Source of the DNA: UBA5069 sp964560495
Lineage (GTDB): Bacteria; Chloroflexota; Anaerolineae; Caldilineales; Caldilineaceae
Length of the DNA stretch: 64,000 nucleotides
Direction: 5' to 3'
Assembly (NCBI GenBank): GCA_964560495.1
Contig: CAZLMM010000004.1
Coordinates: forward strand, 81,542 to 145,541
How positions within the stretch are numbered: the first letter of the stretch is position 1; each line of letters begins with the position of its first letter. Shown here piece after piece: positions 6,569 through 17,340 of the stretch. Under the pieces are notes generated by a model that saw only the letters and a list, made by a program, of their open reading frames with translations, made no database searches and was not told the origin of the DNA. Made by a program: the position numbers and the translations under genes.

Positions 6569-8587
6569 ATGTCGATTCTTACTCTCTCAAACGTCGGCGT
6601 CTCTTTTGGCGATTTCGACCTTTTCAGCGGGATTTCCGCATCCATCCCCAACGACGCCAAGATCGGTTTGGTCGGCGCCAACGGCATCGGCAAGACCACT
6701 TTGCTGCAAGTGCTGGCCGGCCTGTTCCCGGCAAGCGCAGGCTCGGTCGCCGTGGCCCAAGGCGCACGCCTGGGCTATCTGCGGCAGGAAGCCATGGAGG
6801 CCTTTGCCGGCCGTGACAACACACTCCATGCCGAGATGCTCACCGTTTTTACCGAGTTGCGTCGCAAAGAGCAGGCTCTGCGTGCGTTGGAAGCCAGAAT
6901 GTCGGAAACTGATGACCACGGCGATCTCTTCGAGGAGTACAGCGCGGCGCAAACCCAGTTCGAGCGGCTGGGCGGCTATGACTACGAAATGCGCATCGAG
7001 CAGACGCTTCATGGCCTGGGCTTTGGCCGCAGTGACTGGAATACGCCCCTGAGCCACCTGAGCGGCGGGCAGAAGACTCGCGCTCTCCTGGCGCGCCTGC
7101 TCTTGGAGCGACCGGATCTCCTCATCCTGGACGAGCCGACCAACCACCTGGACATTGAGGCTGTGGAATGGCTGGAAGAGGCGTTGCGTTCCTGGCCGGG
7201 GGCAATTCTCATCGTCAGTCACGACCGTTACTTTCTCGACAAAGTGGTGAATCGCATTTGGGAGATGAGCCGCGCTGGTATTGAATTGTATCGAGGCAAT
7301 TACAGCGCCTATGTCCAGCAGCGCCAGGAGCGTTGGGAGCACCGCGAGGTGGAATTCGAGGCCGCCAAAGAGCGTTTCCTCAGCGAACTGGACTACGTCA
7401 AGCGCAACATCGTGCGCGATTCTACCAACGCCCAAGCCGTAGGACGACTGCGCCGACTCATCCGCCAGGTGCGCGTGGTGCAGGCCGGCGGATTGAGCCT
7501 GCTCAATTCTAAGAATTGGGGTCAGGTGATGGAGGAGGTGGACGTCTCCGATTCCAAGTGGGGCGTGATGGACGTGGAACAGGCAATCAGATCCTTGCGC
7601 AGCCCACTGATCCGGCCGCCCCAGCTCAATATGCATCTGAAGCCGGTCATGCGCAGCGGCAACCTGGTGTTGCGCTCGGATGTCCTGCGCATTGGCTACC
7701 CAGGCAAGACGCTCTTCACCGCCGACCCCATTTTGCTTGAGCGCGGCGAATGCGCCGCGCTCATTGGCCCGAATGGCTCGGGCAAGACCACTTTTCTGCG
7801 CACCCTCACGGGCGAAATCCCGCCCCTCTTGGGCGAATTGCGCCTGGGGGCAAGCCTCAAAGTAGGCTACTTTGCCCAGGTGCACGAGGGGCTGAATCCC
7901 AACAAGACCGTGCTGGATACGCTGCTGGACTATCGCCACATGCTGTTGGGGCCGGCGCGCAACTATCTCGCTCAGTATCTCTTTCGCGGCGAGGATGTGT
8001 ACAAGCCGGTGAGCGCGCTGAGCGGCGGCGAACGCGGTCGGCTGGCGCTGGCTCTACTCGCGCTGGAGGATGCCAATCTTCTGCTCCTCGACGAGCCGAC
8101 CAACCACCTGGACATCCCTACGCAGGAGGTGCTGCAAGAGACGCTGGAGCACTTTCAGGGCACGATCCTGCTGGTCTCTCATGATCGCTACCTCATAGAC
8201 CGGCTGGCGACGCAGATCTGGGAGTTGCGCAATGGACGGTTGCACGTCTTTCCAGGGCCATACGCAGAGTTCATTGCGGCGCGCCAGGCCGGTGTGGAGA
8301 CGGCCAGACAAAAGGCAGCGCTGCAGCGCAATGCGGCGCGACAGGAACAGCAGGCGCAACGCCAGCAAAAGAACCAAGAGCGCAGGCGGTCGCAAGCGCT
8401 GGCCGAGGCGGAAGCGCGCGTCCATGCGCTGGAATCCCTCCTGGCGCAACTGGAACGCGATCTGCAAGCCGCCAGCCAAACACAGGACGTCTCAGCCATC
8501 CAGCAGTTGGGCATCGAATACACTGCCACCCAGGCAACGCTGGAGCAAGAGATGGAAAACTGGGTCAGCCTGGCGGAGATAGCATAA
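6569..8587 (+). CDS. ABC-F family ATPase (Uup/EttA-like)
   Basis: The 672-residue protein has two ABC domains and no membrane segment, which defines ABC-F. Domain 1 has Walker A GANGIGKTT (about 36-44), signature LSGGQKTR and LDEPTNHLD. Domain 2 has GPNGSGKTT (about 400-408), LSGGERGR and LDEPTNHLD. A charged linker separates them. The C-terminal 100 residues are rich in Gln, Arg and Glu and look like the coiled coil of Uup-type members. ABC-F proteins act on the ribosome or on DNA-related processes, and the subfamily cannot be fixed here. It stands alone on the plus strand. Confidence 0.93.
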   Translation: MSILTLSNVGVSFGDFDLFSGISASIPNDAKIGLVGANGIGKTTLLQVLAGLFPASAGSVAVAQGARLGYLRQEAMEAFAGRDNTLHAEMLTVFTELRRKEQALRALEARMSETDDHGDLFEEYSAAQTQFERLGGYDYEMRIEQTLHGLGFGRSDWNTPLSHLSGGQKTRALLARLLLERPDLLILDEPTNHLDIEAVEWLEEALRSWPGAILIVSHDRYFLDKVVNRIWEMSRAGIELYRGNYSAYVQQRQERWEHREVEFEAAKERFLSELDYVKRNIVRDSTNAQAVGRLRRLIRQVRVVQAGGLSLLNSKNWGQVMEEVDVSDSKWGVMDVEQAIRSLRSPLIRPPQLNMHLKPVMRSGNLVLRSDVLRIGYPGKTLFTADPILLERGECAALIGPNGSGKTTFLRTLTGEIPPLLGELRLGASLKVGYFAQVHEGLNPNKTVLDTLLDYRHMLLGPARNYLAQYLFRGEDVYKPVSALSGGERGRLALALLALEDANLLLLDEPTNHLDIPTQEVLQETLEHFQGTILLVSHDRYLIDRLATQIWELRNGRLHVFPGPYAEFIAARQAGVETARQKAALQRNAARQEQQAQRQQKNQERRRSQALAEAEARVHALESLLAQLERDLQAASQTQDVSAIQQLGIEYTATQATLEQEMENWVSLAEIA

Positions 8588-8750
8588 CAGGTTGCGTAGG
8601 TTGATAGTACGAAAACTGCCGTTTGCATTTCGTTTATGGTTCGTGTACACTAAGCGCATTGTGGTTTCTATGGTCATTGTGTGACACCAACATCCTGATT
8701 GAACGATCTGCACTTCGATTTCCCACTTGTCATCAGCCAATTCAGCAATT

Positions 8751-8779
8751 TTGATCGTTTGCGCGGTTTGTGTTACACT
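8751..8779 (+). promoter_or_regulatory. Sigma-70-type promoter for the PEP-CTERM-like gene
   Basis: TTGATC (8751-8756) and TACACT (8774-8779) are separated by 17 bases, about 65 bases before the start codon at 8846. The rest of the 258-base spacer after the ABC-F gene shows no gene. Confidence 0.55.
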
Positions 8780-8845
8780 CCGGTTTAGTTCGTCCTCAAT
8801 TATCTTGTCCGGCTTCGTTCCACTAAGTAAGGAGAAATCGTTCCG

Positions 8846-9133
8846 ATGATGAAGCTCAACGCTACCAAGATGATTTTGATTGCAGCTTTTGCGATTGTAC
8901 TTGCCTTTGTTGCCGTGCCATTGTTTGCGCCGGTAGATGTGGTGTTCGCCCAGGATGCTCCTGCGGTGGACACGCCCAGCCCCGAACCGCCTACCAACAC
9001 CCCAGTGCCGCCCACCCCAGTGCCAGCGCCGCGTCCTGCGCCCATTCCCGAGCCGGTCACTGTGGTGCTCTTCGGCACAGGTCTGGCAGCGCTCTCTGCG
9101 GCAGTTGCAGCGCGGCGCAAGCGGGATAAGTAA
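8846..9133 (+). CDS. Short secreted protein with a PEP-CTERM-like sorting tail
   Basis: The 95-residue protein has a signal peptide (hydrophobic IAAFAIVLAFVAVPLF, cleavage likely after VVFAQD), a Pro/Thr-rich middle, and a C-terminal tail with PEP, a hydrophobic helix (TVVLFGTGLAALSAAVA) and a final RRKRDK cluster. That three-part tail matches PEP-CTERM sorting signals, which exosortases process in other phyla. No exosortase gene is in the window. The mature protein would be only some 30-40 residues. AAGGAG (8829-8834) is the ribosome site. A strong terminator follows. Confidence 0.7.
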   Translation: MMKLNATKMILIAAFAIVLAFVAVPLFAPVDVVFAQDAPAVDTPSPEPPTNTPVPPTPVPAPRPAPIPEPVTVVLFGTGLAALSAAVAARRKRDK

Positions 9134-9155
9134 CTTTCATCTCTGTAGATCACAC

Positions 9156-9192
9156 GAAAATCGGGCGGCCAAGTGGCCGCCCGATTTTCTTT
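9156..9192 (+). terminator. Intrinsic terminator
   Basis: A perfect 15-base stem (9156-9170 with 9175-9189, loop AAGT) ends in a short T run. It closes the PEP-CTERM-like gene. The rest of the 321-base spacer to 9455 holds no gene; a TATACT at 9291-9296 is a possible -10 box for the next gene. Confidence 0.8.
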
Positions 9193-9454
9193 CCGGCTCT
9201 TTGTGGCGCCCGCGACTTTTTCGCCCTGACATGGTCTATTGCATACAGAATGACGACACCCGGCATAATTCGCCCGGCGCTGCATTCTGGTATACTTGGG
9301 ATGAGACGAGTATCTGCACGAGGGTAGATGGACTGCCAGTTCGGGAGGCAATTGGTTTTGGCTTCGGCCAACCTGTTTGGATGGCGCCCTTTCGAGTCTC
9401 GTTGACCCCGCTTGTTGTTGTCCGGAGAAGAAGTTGTTCAGGGAGATGTGAATC

Positions 9455-12400
9455 ATGACCAAGAAGATCAGACTCGATGCCCTGTGGCGGTGGGGCATTG
9501 TCCTGCCATTGCTTGCAGGGATGCTGTTGACGCTAATGTCGCCTGCCTTGGCTCAAGAGAAAGCTGGCGGGGCGACTCCCCTGCATGTTGCCGTAGGTGC
9601 GCATGGGGTTGAGCTTACGTGGAGCCGCCCGCTTGATGCAGTGACCGCTGCGGATTTGAGCGCGGCGCTGCCCACAGCTTACTACCAGGGGTACACATTG
9701 CCGTTGGAAACTGTGGCGCTGCGTTTTCCGAGCCAGGAGGCGGCGCAGCCGGTGCAGATCACCCAGCTCGAGGCCGAGGCGTTAGCCGCCGACGCCATTG
9801 CGCCGAGCGATCCTCCCTTGCCCCCCGTGCTGGAATATGAAGGGATGCCTGACCTGACGCTGGATGTGGAACCGAAACTGACTGAAGCGCCGGTCTTTGT
9901 CCTGCGCCAGGGCTACTTCAAAGGCGAATATCTAGTGGTTCTTGGCGTCAGCCCCATCTATCAGGAAGATGGCGTTGTGAAGATGGCCGCCAGCTTCGCC
10001 GCCAGCGCGCCCGGCGCGACAACTGCGCCGGACGACCTGCTTGCGTATCTGGATGAGCGCAACAGCGCCCAGGCCGCCCAAAATGCCAGCCCTGAAGCTG
10101 ACGTAATCGGCGTTCCCCCCACCAATCCTGATGCAGCGACCGCCCTGGCCAAGATTCGCGTCAGCAAACCGGGCATCCAGCGCATCTTGCGCAGCACGCT
10201 TGAGACCATCGACCCGGCGCTGGTGCAAGATCTGAACCGGCTGCGTCTGCGTCACAAAGGCGTGGAAGTCGCGCTCCAGGTAGTGGGGACGAGCGAAATT
10301 CGTTTCTTTGTGGGCGAGGTGGGCGACCGCTGGAACAAGGAGAGCGTCTTCTATCTGAGCGTCGCCGATGACGCCAGCGGGCTACAACGCATTCTGCAAA
10401 GGATGGTCACGCCCATCAACAGCGCCGGCGCGCCTTCGACAGTGGCGCAGAACGGTAAGTGGAGTCGCAACACGCGCTACGAGTCGTTCTATCCGGGCGC
10501 CGACGAGGACCACTGGTATGTGGCGGATCTCAAGAGTAGTCCCACCGATGCACCCCTGCCTGGCGAGGAGGTGCCAGAAAAGGACACGAACAGCATCACA
10601 GCGAATTTTGTCCTGGCCAAGGAAGTCAATGAAGAGGTATGGCCCATACATAGCTTGCCTCTGGCCGCTGGCACATCGACCTTCACCTACACCATCACCC
10701 CCTATCGGGCGAATCGTGTGGCATCGTTGGCGGATTACACCATCAGGGTGCGCACGTCCGACGGCAGCACGACGCTCCATGATTTTCAGGTGCGCGACCC
10801 CAGCGACCCCAACGACTGGGACAAGAAGCGGTGGTTGCCTTTTTATTCCTACGTGTTCACAACTTCAGCCAAGCCGGAGAGCGTAACGATCACGCTCATG
10901 CCAGAGGATTATCTGGCGGGGCTGAAGTTCGACACTATTAGATGGGAGCGCCCTGTAACGCTGAACTTTGCCAGCAAAGGCGCGTTTTTCAAGGGAAGGG
11001 CTGGTCAAAGCTCGTTCACCTGGCAGGGAGCGCCTAATGATCCCTTGGGCAAGTTCGGTGTCTATGATGTGACGACCCCGACGCAGCCGACGCAGATCAT
11101 TGGTTCGGGCAATTTCGGCTTCATCGACGCGTTGGCCGGACGCAGCTATGTCCTCATCGGCGACACCACATTGTGGCAACCCTCTGTGGAGAAGCACACG
11201 CCAGTCACTTTCAGTAAGGGCGGCGCGGCCCACGCTATCTACATCGTGCCTGACAGCGCATTTGCCAGTGCGTTGCAACCATTATTGACATTGCGCCAGT
11301 CCCAAGGATACCTCACTACGGTGGTGGATGTGCGCAAGATCTATGACGCCTGGTCCTATGGCTATGTCTCTGCCGAAGCGGTGCGCAGCTTCCTGCAATT
11401 CGCCTACGTCAACTGGAACCCCCAGCCCATATCTGTGGTGTTGGTGGGCGATGCAACGTGGGACCCCAAGAATTATGAGATCAAAGACCAGCACACTGTC
11501 CTTGTGCCAGCGTACATGATCGAGGTCGATCCCTGGTTGGGCGAGGCGGCGTGCGACAACTGTTTTGGTCAGCTTCATGGCATCGACCCGCACACGGGCG
11601 ACGACCCCAACGGGTTGATGTTCGGGATGGAATTGGCCGTGGGCCGCTTTCCCGTCAAAAGCGTTGATGAACTGAATGCAGTGGTCGGGAAAATCGTCTC
11701 CTACGAATCTCAAACTGATATGACGGCCCTGTGGCGCAGTCGCTCGGTCTATGTGGCCGACAACTATCTCAAGTCGAACCCCGGCGGCCCACCCATCAAA
11801 GACGGCGCTGGCAACTTTGCCGAGATCTCAAACCAGCTCCTCGGCCTCAATCCGCTGCAGCATTCGCAAGATATGAGCGAGCGCGTCTATTACGACCCAT
11901 TTCCCGAGTTGCAGACCCCGCCCGCTACGAACCTGCCCTGGCATATCTCCGACGCCGCCGCGGTGCGGAGTCGCGCCATCTCGGCGTTGGCTGCCGGGCC
12001 TGGGTTGTTCGTCTATAACGGTCACGCCAACCACTGGAATATGGCATCGACTGAACAGCAGACCCCAAATGAGGCCATTCTCAAGCTTTATGATGAATTG
12101 CAGCTGAACAACTACAATCAGTTGTTCATTCAGCTCTCCATGACCTGCCTGACCTCTCAGTTTGTCAAGCCTGCCAACGCTGGCACTACCTTCGACGAGC
12201 GCCTGTTCCTCCATCCCAACGGTGGTTCAGTGGCTGTTTGGGGGCCAGCCGGACTGAGCGTCGTTCACGGTCACGATAAGCTACAACATGGTTTCTTCAC
12301 TGCGCTCTTCGGCGCGGCGCCACGCTCCAAGACCATGGCCGAGTTGATCGAAGCCGGCCACACTGATCTTGCACTTCACGCCATCGGTACAGAAGATGTC

Positions 12401-12490
12401 TTGCGCACCTTCCTCCTCTTTGGCGACCCACTCACCAGGCCAGCCATCGTGCCTGGAACGGCGACTTATCTGCCCACGATTGCACGTTAG
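9455..12490 (+). CDS. Secreted C25-family (gingipain-like) cysteine peptidase
   Basis: The 1011-residue protein has a signal peptide (cleavage near LAQEKAGG, about residue 35) and a long N-terminal beta-rich region. A C25 catalytic domain runs from about 605 to 980 (YIVPDSAFASALQPLL, VVLVGDATWDPK, AVGRFPVKS). His857 in YNGHANHW and Cys898 in MTCLTSQF are the expected catalytic pair. The C-terminus TATYLPTIAR has no type IX sorting domain and resembles the short LP-containing tails often seen on secreted Chloroflexota proteins. It likely degrades extracellular protein. The long terminator after it isolates it from the next gene. Confidence 0.9.
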   Translation: MTKKIRLDALWRWGIVLPLLAGMLLTLMSPALAQEKAGGATPLHVAVGAHGVELTWSRPLDAVTAADLSAALPTAYYQGYTLPLETVALRFPSQEAAQPVQITQLEAEALAADAIAPSDPPLPPVLEYEGMPDLTLDVEPKLTEAPVFVLRQGYFKGEYLVVLGVSPIYQEDGVVKMAASFAASAPGATTAPDDLLAYLDERNSAQAAQNASPEADVIGVPPTNPDAATALAKIRVSKPGIQRILRSTLETIDPALVQDLNRLRLRHKGVEVALQVVGTSEIRFFVGEVGDRWNKESVFYLSVADDASGLQRILQRMVTPINSAGAPSTVAQNGKWSRNTRYESFYPGADEDHWYVADLKSSPTDAPLPGEEVPEKDTNSITANFVLAKEVNEEVWPIHSLPLAAGTSTFTYTITPYRANRVASLADYTIRVRTSDGSTTLHDFQVRDPSDPNDWDKKRWLPFYSYVFTTSAKPESVTITLMPEDYLAGLKFDTIRWERPVTLNFASKGAFFKGRAGQSSFTWQGAPNDPLGKFGVYDVTTPTQPTQIIGSGNFGFIDALAGRSYVLIGDTTLWQPSVEKHTPVTFSKGGAAHAIYIVPDSAFASALQPLLTLRQSQGYLTTVVDVRKIYDAWSYGYVSAEAVRSFLQFAYVNWNPQPISVVLVGDATWDPKNYEIKDQHTVLVPAYMIEVDPWLGEAACDNCFGQLHGIDPHTGDDPNGLMFGMELAVGRFPVKSVDELNAVVGKIVSYESQTDMTALWRSRSVYVADNYLKSNPGGPPIKDGAGNFAEISNQLLGLNPLQHSQDMSERVYYDPFPELQTPPATNLPWHISDAAAVRSRAISALAAGPGLFVYNGHANHWNMASTEQQTPNEAILKLYDELQLNNYNQLFIQLSMTCLTSQFVKPANAGTTFDERLFLHPNGGSVAVWGPAGLSVVHGHDKLQHGFFTALFGAAPRSKTMAELIEAGHTDLALHAIGTEDVLRTFLLFGDPLTRPAIVPGTATYLPTIAR

Positions 12491-12516
12491 ACGCCTTCTC
12501 GGAATACGGACGCATT

Positions 12517-12570
12517 GAACCGGGTGGCGGGATGACCAGCCAGTCATCCCGCCACCCGGTTCGTCTTTTT
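12517..12570 (+). terminator. Strong intrinsic terminator
   Basis: Arms of 20 bases (12517-12536 and 12543-12562) pair perfectly around a 6-base loop, followed by a T run (12565-12570). It terminates the C25 peptidase gene. The remaining spacer to 12767 holds no gene. Confidence 0.9.
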
Positions 12571-12766
12571 CAGGCGCGTCGAGATTGCCCAATTGGTCGA
12601 GTTGTGGGAAAATCATCTCTGCTTCGTAGCCACCTGTTCATCCCTTCGCTGTCGTCTGCATTGAGCCGCTGTATGAAATAGAGTGACCTCCATACCTTTT
12701 GTGAGACGGTTCTCCCACGAAACTCTTTCTCTCAAAGACCATTGCATAGGTCGGAGATGATTTGCC

Positions 12767-15700
12767 ATGAAAGCTGCCCAACGGAAAGCGCCATCCGGTG
12801 AATTCATCATCGCCCGCTGGCTTGTCCCGCTGTTGGCCGTTGCGTTCTTGTTCTTGGCCGGCGCAGTCGCCGTGCGCGTAGCTCGCGGCCAAAGTGTAAC
12901 GCCGCCGCCCGTCATCTTGCGCTATCTTGGCATGCAACAGGCGCGGTCCGGCGAGTCGTTCATCCTCAAGGCGCGGGTGCGCGACGCAGCGAACTCGGCT
13001 CCGCTGGCGGGTCATCGGGTGGAATTCACCGCAGTCGGGCGCGGCTTCCTAGCGGTCACTGACGCCAGCGGCCTGGCTCAGATTGGGATTGCCCCAGAGG
13101 ACGCAGCGGGCGTCAGCGAAGTGAGAGTGACCTATCTCGGTCCTCAGGGCGGGAATGCCCAATCGCTTCTGAGCGCAGGAGGAGAACCGTTTTCTGCTGC
13201 CGTAAACATGAGCATCACCCAGACCATCGCCGCTGCGCCGTCGCTGACGCCTGCCCGGCTCACGGCAACCCTGGCGCCCGGGCAGACGATCAGCGAGAGC
13301 AAGGTCGCGTTCTTGCCTGCCGAATACCGCCCGGCGGACATTGTCTTCTCCTTCGACAGTACGGAGAGCATGAGCCAGTTTTTGCCCGGCGTCAAAGCAG
13401 TGGCGGCTGACACAATCGAGTCGCTCACAAGTGATGGGTTGGACGCGCGCTTTGCCGTCATCTCCCATCGCGATTATCCAGGGGCGTATGATTCCTTTGG
13501 CTATCAGAACCCAGACGGCAGCCCGGTGGAGTATCACCCGGCCAGCGGTTTCCCCTACCGCCTCGACCAGGCGCTTACCATCACCAAGACCAACGTGCTC
13601 TCTGCGCTTGCTGACATCCTCCCAGATACTGGCGGCGATCCCCCGGCCAGCTATTCGCGCGTGCTCTACGAGAGCATCGCCGAGTTGATGGGGCAGGTCA
13701 ATCCAACTGACGGGCCTTTGGGCTATCGGGCAGACGCCGCGCGACAAGTCATTCTGTTTGGCGATGATCTTCCCCATGACAACGATTTGAACCAGGACGT
13801 GCCTGGAGCAATGGGCGTCTTCAGCACGGGCGGCGACCCTGGTCGCGACGGGGTGATGGACGAGACAAACGATCCGGCGAATATCGGCGTGGGCAACGAC
13901 GATCTCGACTGGCAGACGACGCTCGACCAACTGTACAGCAATGACGCCAACCTCCTTGCCATGCAACTCAACCCGTTCTTTCAAGATGTCTGGCAAGTTT
14001 GGGCGCAACGCACTGGCGGCGACTTAACTCCCACCTACGATAGTTTGCAAGCAGCCATTCGTAGCCGCCTCCAGATGGCCAGCGTGGCCAGCCTGGTGGA
14101 GTTGCGGGCTTCCAGCGGCTTTTCTCACTGGGTGGAAGTAACGCCCAGCTCCTATCTCTCTGTTGCGCTCCCTGCCGCGCTGCCCTTTCAAGTGAAGGTC
14201 ACGCCGCCGCCCGGCGCAGCTGCCGGCGTCTACACCTTCTCGGTGGCGTTGGTTGCTGACGGCGTCGAACTTGCCTCTCAGTCAGTGACCGTCACCGTGC
14301 CAGGGGGCGCCAATCTGCAAATGAGCAAGGATGATGGGGTTGCCAGTCGCGTACTGGCTGGCGACCCCATCGCCTACACGCTGCGCTACACCAACGCCGG
14401 CAACGAGCTGGCGCTGGGCGTCATTCTGACGGAGACAGTGCCCGAACACACGACCTTTGCGCCAGACGCCAGCAACCTTGGTTGGGTCTGTGCGACGGGT
14501 GGAGCGTCCGGCGATCGATGCATCTTTCCGGTGGGCGACCTGAATCCACTGGAAAACGGTCAAGTGGGTTTCTCCGTTGTCATCGCATCCGCGCTTCCGC
14601 CCACTGTGACAACCATCGTCAATCATGCGGTCGTCGGCAGCGCCGACGCTGACGCCAATCCGACTGACAATGTGGCCTCGGTGACGACGATTGTCAATCA
14701 GCCGCCCCGAGCAGTTGATGATGACTTCACGGTGGAGAAGGACAGCGCAGCGAATCAACTCGACGTATTGGCGAACGACTCGGATCCAAATTTTGATCCG
14801 TTGACGCTCGCCGTTGATACTCTGCCGGATCACGGCAGCGCGAGCATTGTGGCCAGCAACATCTACTATACGCCTACGACAGGTTATGTAGGCGATGATC
14901 GGCTCAGCTACATCGCGTCCGACGGCGTTCTGACTGACACGGCCATCGTGTCGATCACTGTGAGAGAGTCTGTCAACACGCCTACGGCCACGCCGACCAC
15001 AACAGAGACGCCAACACCCACGCCGACTGAAACGAATACTGGCGCGCCCACGGCAACGAGCACGAGTACGAGTACGGCGACGCCGACCAGCACCCCAACG
15101 GCGATGAACACGAATACGCCGACAGAAACGCCGACCAGCACCCCAACGGCGACGGACCCTGGCGCGTCTACGGCAACGAGTACGAGTACGACGACGCCGA
15201 CCAGCACCCCAACGGCGATGAACACGAATACGCCGACAGAAACGCCNNNNNNNNNNNNNNNNNNNNNNNNNNNNNNNNNNNNNNNNNNNNNNNNNNNNNN
15301 NNNNNNNNNNNNNNNNNNNNNNNNNNNNNNNNNNNNNNNNNNNNNNGAATACGCCGACAGAAACGCCGACCAGCACCCCAACGGCGACGGACCCTGGCGC
15401 GCCTACGGCAACGAGTACGAGTACGGCGACGCCGACCAGCACCCCAACGGTGACGGATCCTGGCGCGCCTACGGCAACGAGCACGAGTACGAGTACGGCG
15501 ACGCCGACCAGCACCCCAACTGCAACGACCTCCGGCGCGCCCACCGCAACGGGCACGAGCACTGCGACGCCCACGCTGACCAGCACTCCGACTGCAACGA
15601 GCACTAGTACTGCGACGCCCACGCCGACCAACTCCTTCACGCCACCCGTTTCGCACACCCCAACGGTGACGAAGACGCCAACCGCCACGACCACCCCGTC

Positions 15701-17261
15701 GCTGCGGCTTGACGCGAGCTTGTCTCCCGTTGGATCGAGTGCAGATGGCGTTGCGCCGGTCGGCTCGCCAGTGAGCTTCACCGTATCGCTGGAGAATAGC
15801 GGCGGTAGTCAACTGGTCGTGGTTCCCCTGTCTGTGACATTCGACGGGGCTTTCTTGACCTTTGTCTCCGCCGCCCCGCCGCCCGATGACGCGATCACAG
15901 GACGCCTCACCTGGAATGATCTGACTGGCCCCAGCGGACTGGCGCCAGGTGGGTCGCTCGTGGCGACGCTTTATTTCCAGGCGGTTGCAAGCACCAACGC
16001 CAACCCGAATCGCACGACGACTGTAGCGGCGACAGTGGCCGGCGCCAGTAACGACTTGGGACAGACAGCGCCCATGACCACCAGCGCTGCGCCCGTGCGC
16101 ATCACTGCGCCTGGACTGACTCTGACCAAGCAACTCAACTCGCCGTGGGGCAGCGTGCTCTCCATAGGCCAACTGGCAACCTACACCGTTCACATTACCA
16201 ATACTGGCGACACCCTGCTCCAAACGTTGCCGGTTGCAGATCAATTCGATCCCACGACCCTGGAATTTGTGACAGCGTCGCCGTTGGGCTTCCGCGTCGC
16301 AGCCGATGGCAGTCGTCAACGCGTCGTCTGGGATGACCTCACGGCCAGCGTAGGAGATCTTGATGCCGGCCAGACCGTTTCGGCCACGCTCTCCTTCAGC
16401 GTTTCCGCCGTTGCGCCCACCATCGACAACATCGCAATGGTTCACCATGCGGTCGACGCCTTCGGCGATGTTCCAGCCGGCCAGCAGGCAAGCGTCAGCG
16501 TGCCCGTGGCAGCCATGGCCCTCACTGCGTCGGCGTCCCCACCGGCCGGCAGCCTGGTGCGGGCTGGCGAGCGCATCACGTATACCATCGTCACCCACAA
16601 TGCAGGCTCAGCAACGCTCCATCACGTCATCATCACGAGCACCACACCGCCCGGCGCCGTTATCGAATTGTCGGTTGCCGGCAACATCACAGAGGATGGC
16701 TGTGCTGTCCCGCCGGCAACCGAAGTTGGCGACGAAGGAGCATTCGTCCGGTGGCGTCTCGACTTGCTGTCGCCGCAAACCGAATGCGTTACCCGCTTGC
16801 AGGTGCGCGTCAAGGATATGCCCCTCGTCGCCGCCATTGTCAACCACTCAGGCGCAAGTGCAGTCGAGATTCCCCGTCCTGTCATGGCGCGCTTGGAACA
16901 CCTCGTCGCGCCCACCGCCATCACACTGGTAGAATTTACTGCGCAGCCGACGCCAAAAGGCGCGCTGATCGCCTGGAGCACTGCTGTGGAGATCGAGACG
17001 TGGGGCTTTCACCTATGGCGCAGCGAGAGCGACCGGCGCAACGAGGCGGTGCGCATCACGCAGAATCTCGTTCTTTCGCACGGCGCAACGAGCAATTACA
17101 GCTATCTGGACGAGGACGCTCCCCATGACCGCACGCTCTACTACTGGCTGGAAGAGGTCGATGCTGCTGGGCGCAGCGAGGTCTATGGCCCAGTCATCGT
17201 CGGTGGAAACGGCGCATCAGGACTCCGTTTGCTGCTGCCATTGATCTTTGTCTCACCATGA
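12767..17261 (+). CDS. Giant secreted VWA/DUF11/Thr-repeat protein, interrupted by an assembly gap
   Basis: The reading frame is open from ATG 12767 into the N run, and again after it to 17261, in a frame shifted by one only because the gap is set to 100 N. Both flanks encode the same Thr/Pro/Ser repeats, so this is one gene of about 1,500 residues. Order: signal anchor (about 20-42), Ig-like region, VWA-type domain with DSTESMS metal site (about 197), DUF11 (about 510-640), cadherin-like tandem domain (about 645-730), TPTSTPT repeats, two or three more DUF11-type domains, a final beta domain, and the tail LLLPLIFVSP. It is probably a large surface or adhesion protein. GGAG (12753-12756) is the ribosome site. 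Confidence 0.85.
14986..15660 (+). repeat. Thr/Pro/Ser-coding tandem repeats
   Basis: The stretch repeats units such as ACGCCGACCAGCACC and ACGGCAACGAGTACGAG, encoding TPTSTPTAT and TATSTSTST blocks. It is a flexible, probably glycosylated linker in the giant secreted protein. Copy number is unresolved because the assembly breaks inside it. Confidence 0.85.
15247..15346. other. Assembly gap (100 N)
   Basis: Exactly 100 undetermined bases lie inside the tandem repeats of the giant secreted gene. The flanking frames join if the true length is a multiple of three. The gap therefore looks like a scaffold placeholder in an unresolved repeat, not a frameshift. Confidence 0.98.
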
Positions 17262-17295
17262 GTGAACATTTGTGAAATGTTGGGAAAGTTGGGTA

Positions 17296-17325
17296 TTGAC
17301 AATTAGAACGTTTGTTCTATATAAT
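17296..17325 (+). promoter_or_regulatory. Promoter with a LexA-type SOS box in the spacer
   Basis: TTGACA (17296-17301) and TATAAT (17320-17325) are consensus boxes 18 bases apart. Between them lies AGAACGTTTGTTCT (17305-17318), which matches the Gram-positive LexA box GAAC-N4-GTTC. That box type is also known in Chloroflexota (Dehalococcoides). LexA bound here would block the polymerase. Confidence 0.75.
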
Positions 17326-17340
17326 GGATTCCAGTGAGCC

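Noticed and set aside
6587..7939. 450-codon minus-strand open frame
   Set aside because: It is antisense to the ABC-F gene, which has two complete ATPase domains. No recognisable motif was found in the minus-strand product.
9134..9454. Small gene in the spacer before the C25 peptidase
   Set aside because: Frames here lack ribosome sites and read through the terminator; no recognisable product.
14282..16598. Two long minus-strand frames spanning the first N run
   Set aside because: They result from reading the Thr/Pro repeats backwards, giving Arg-rich or Val/Gly-rich repeats. The plus-strand frame has clear domains on both sides.
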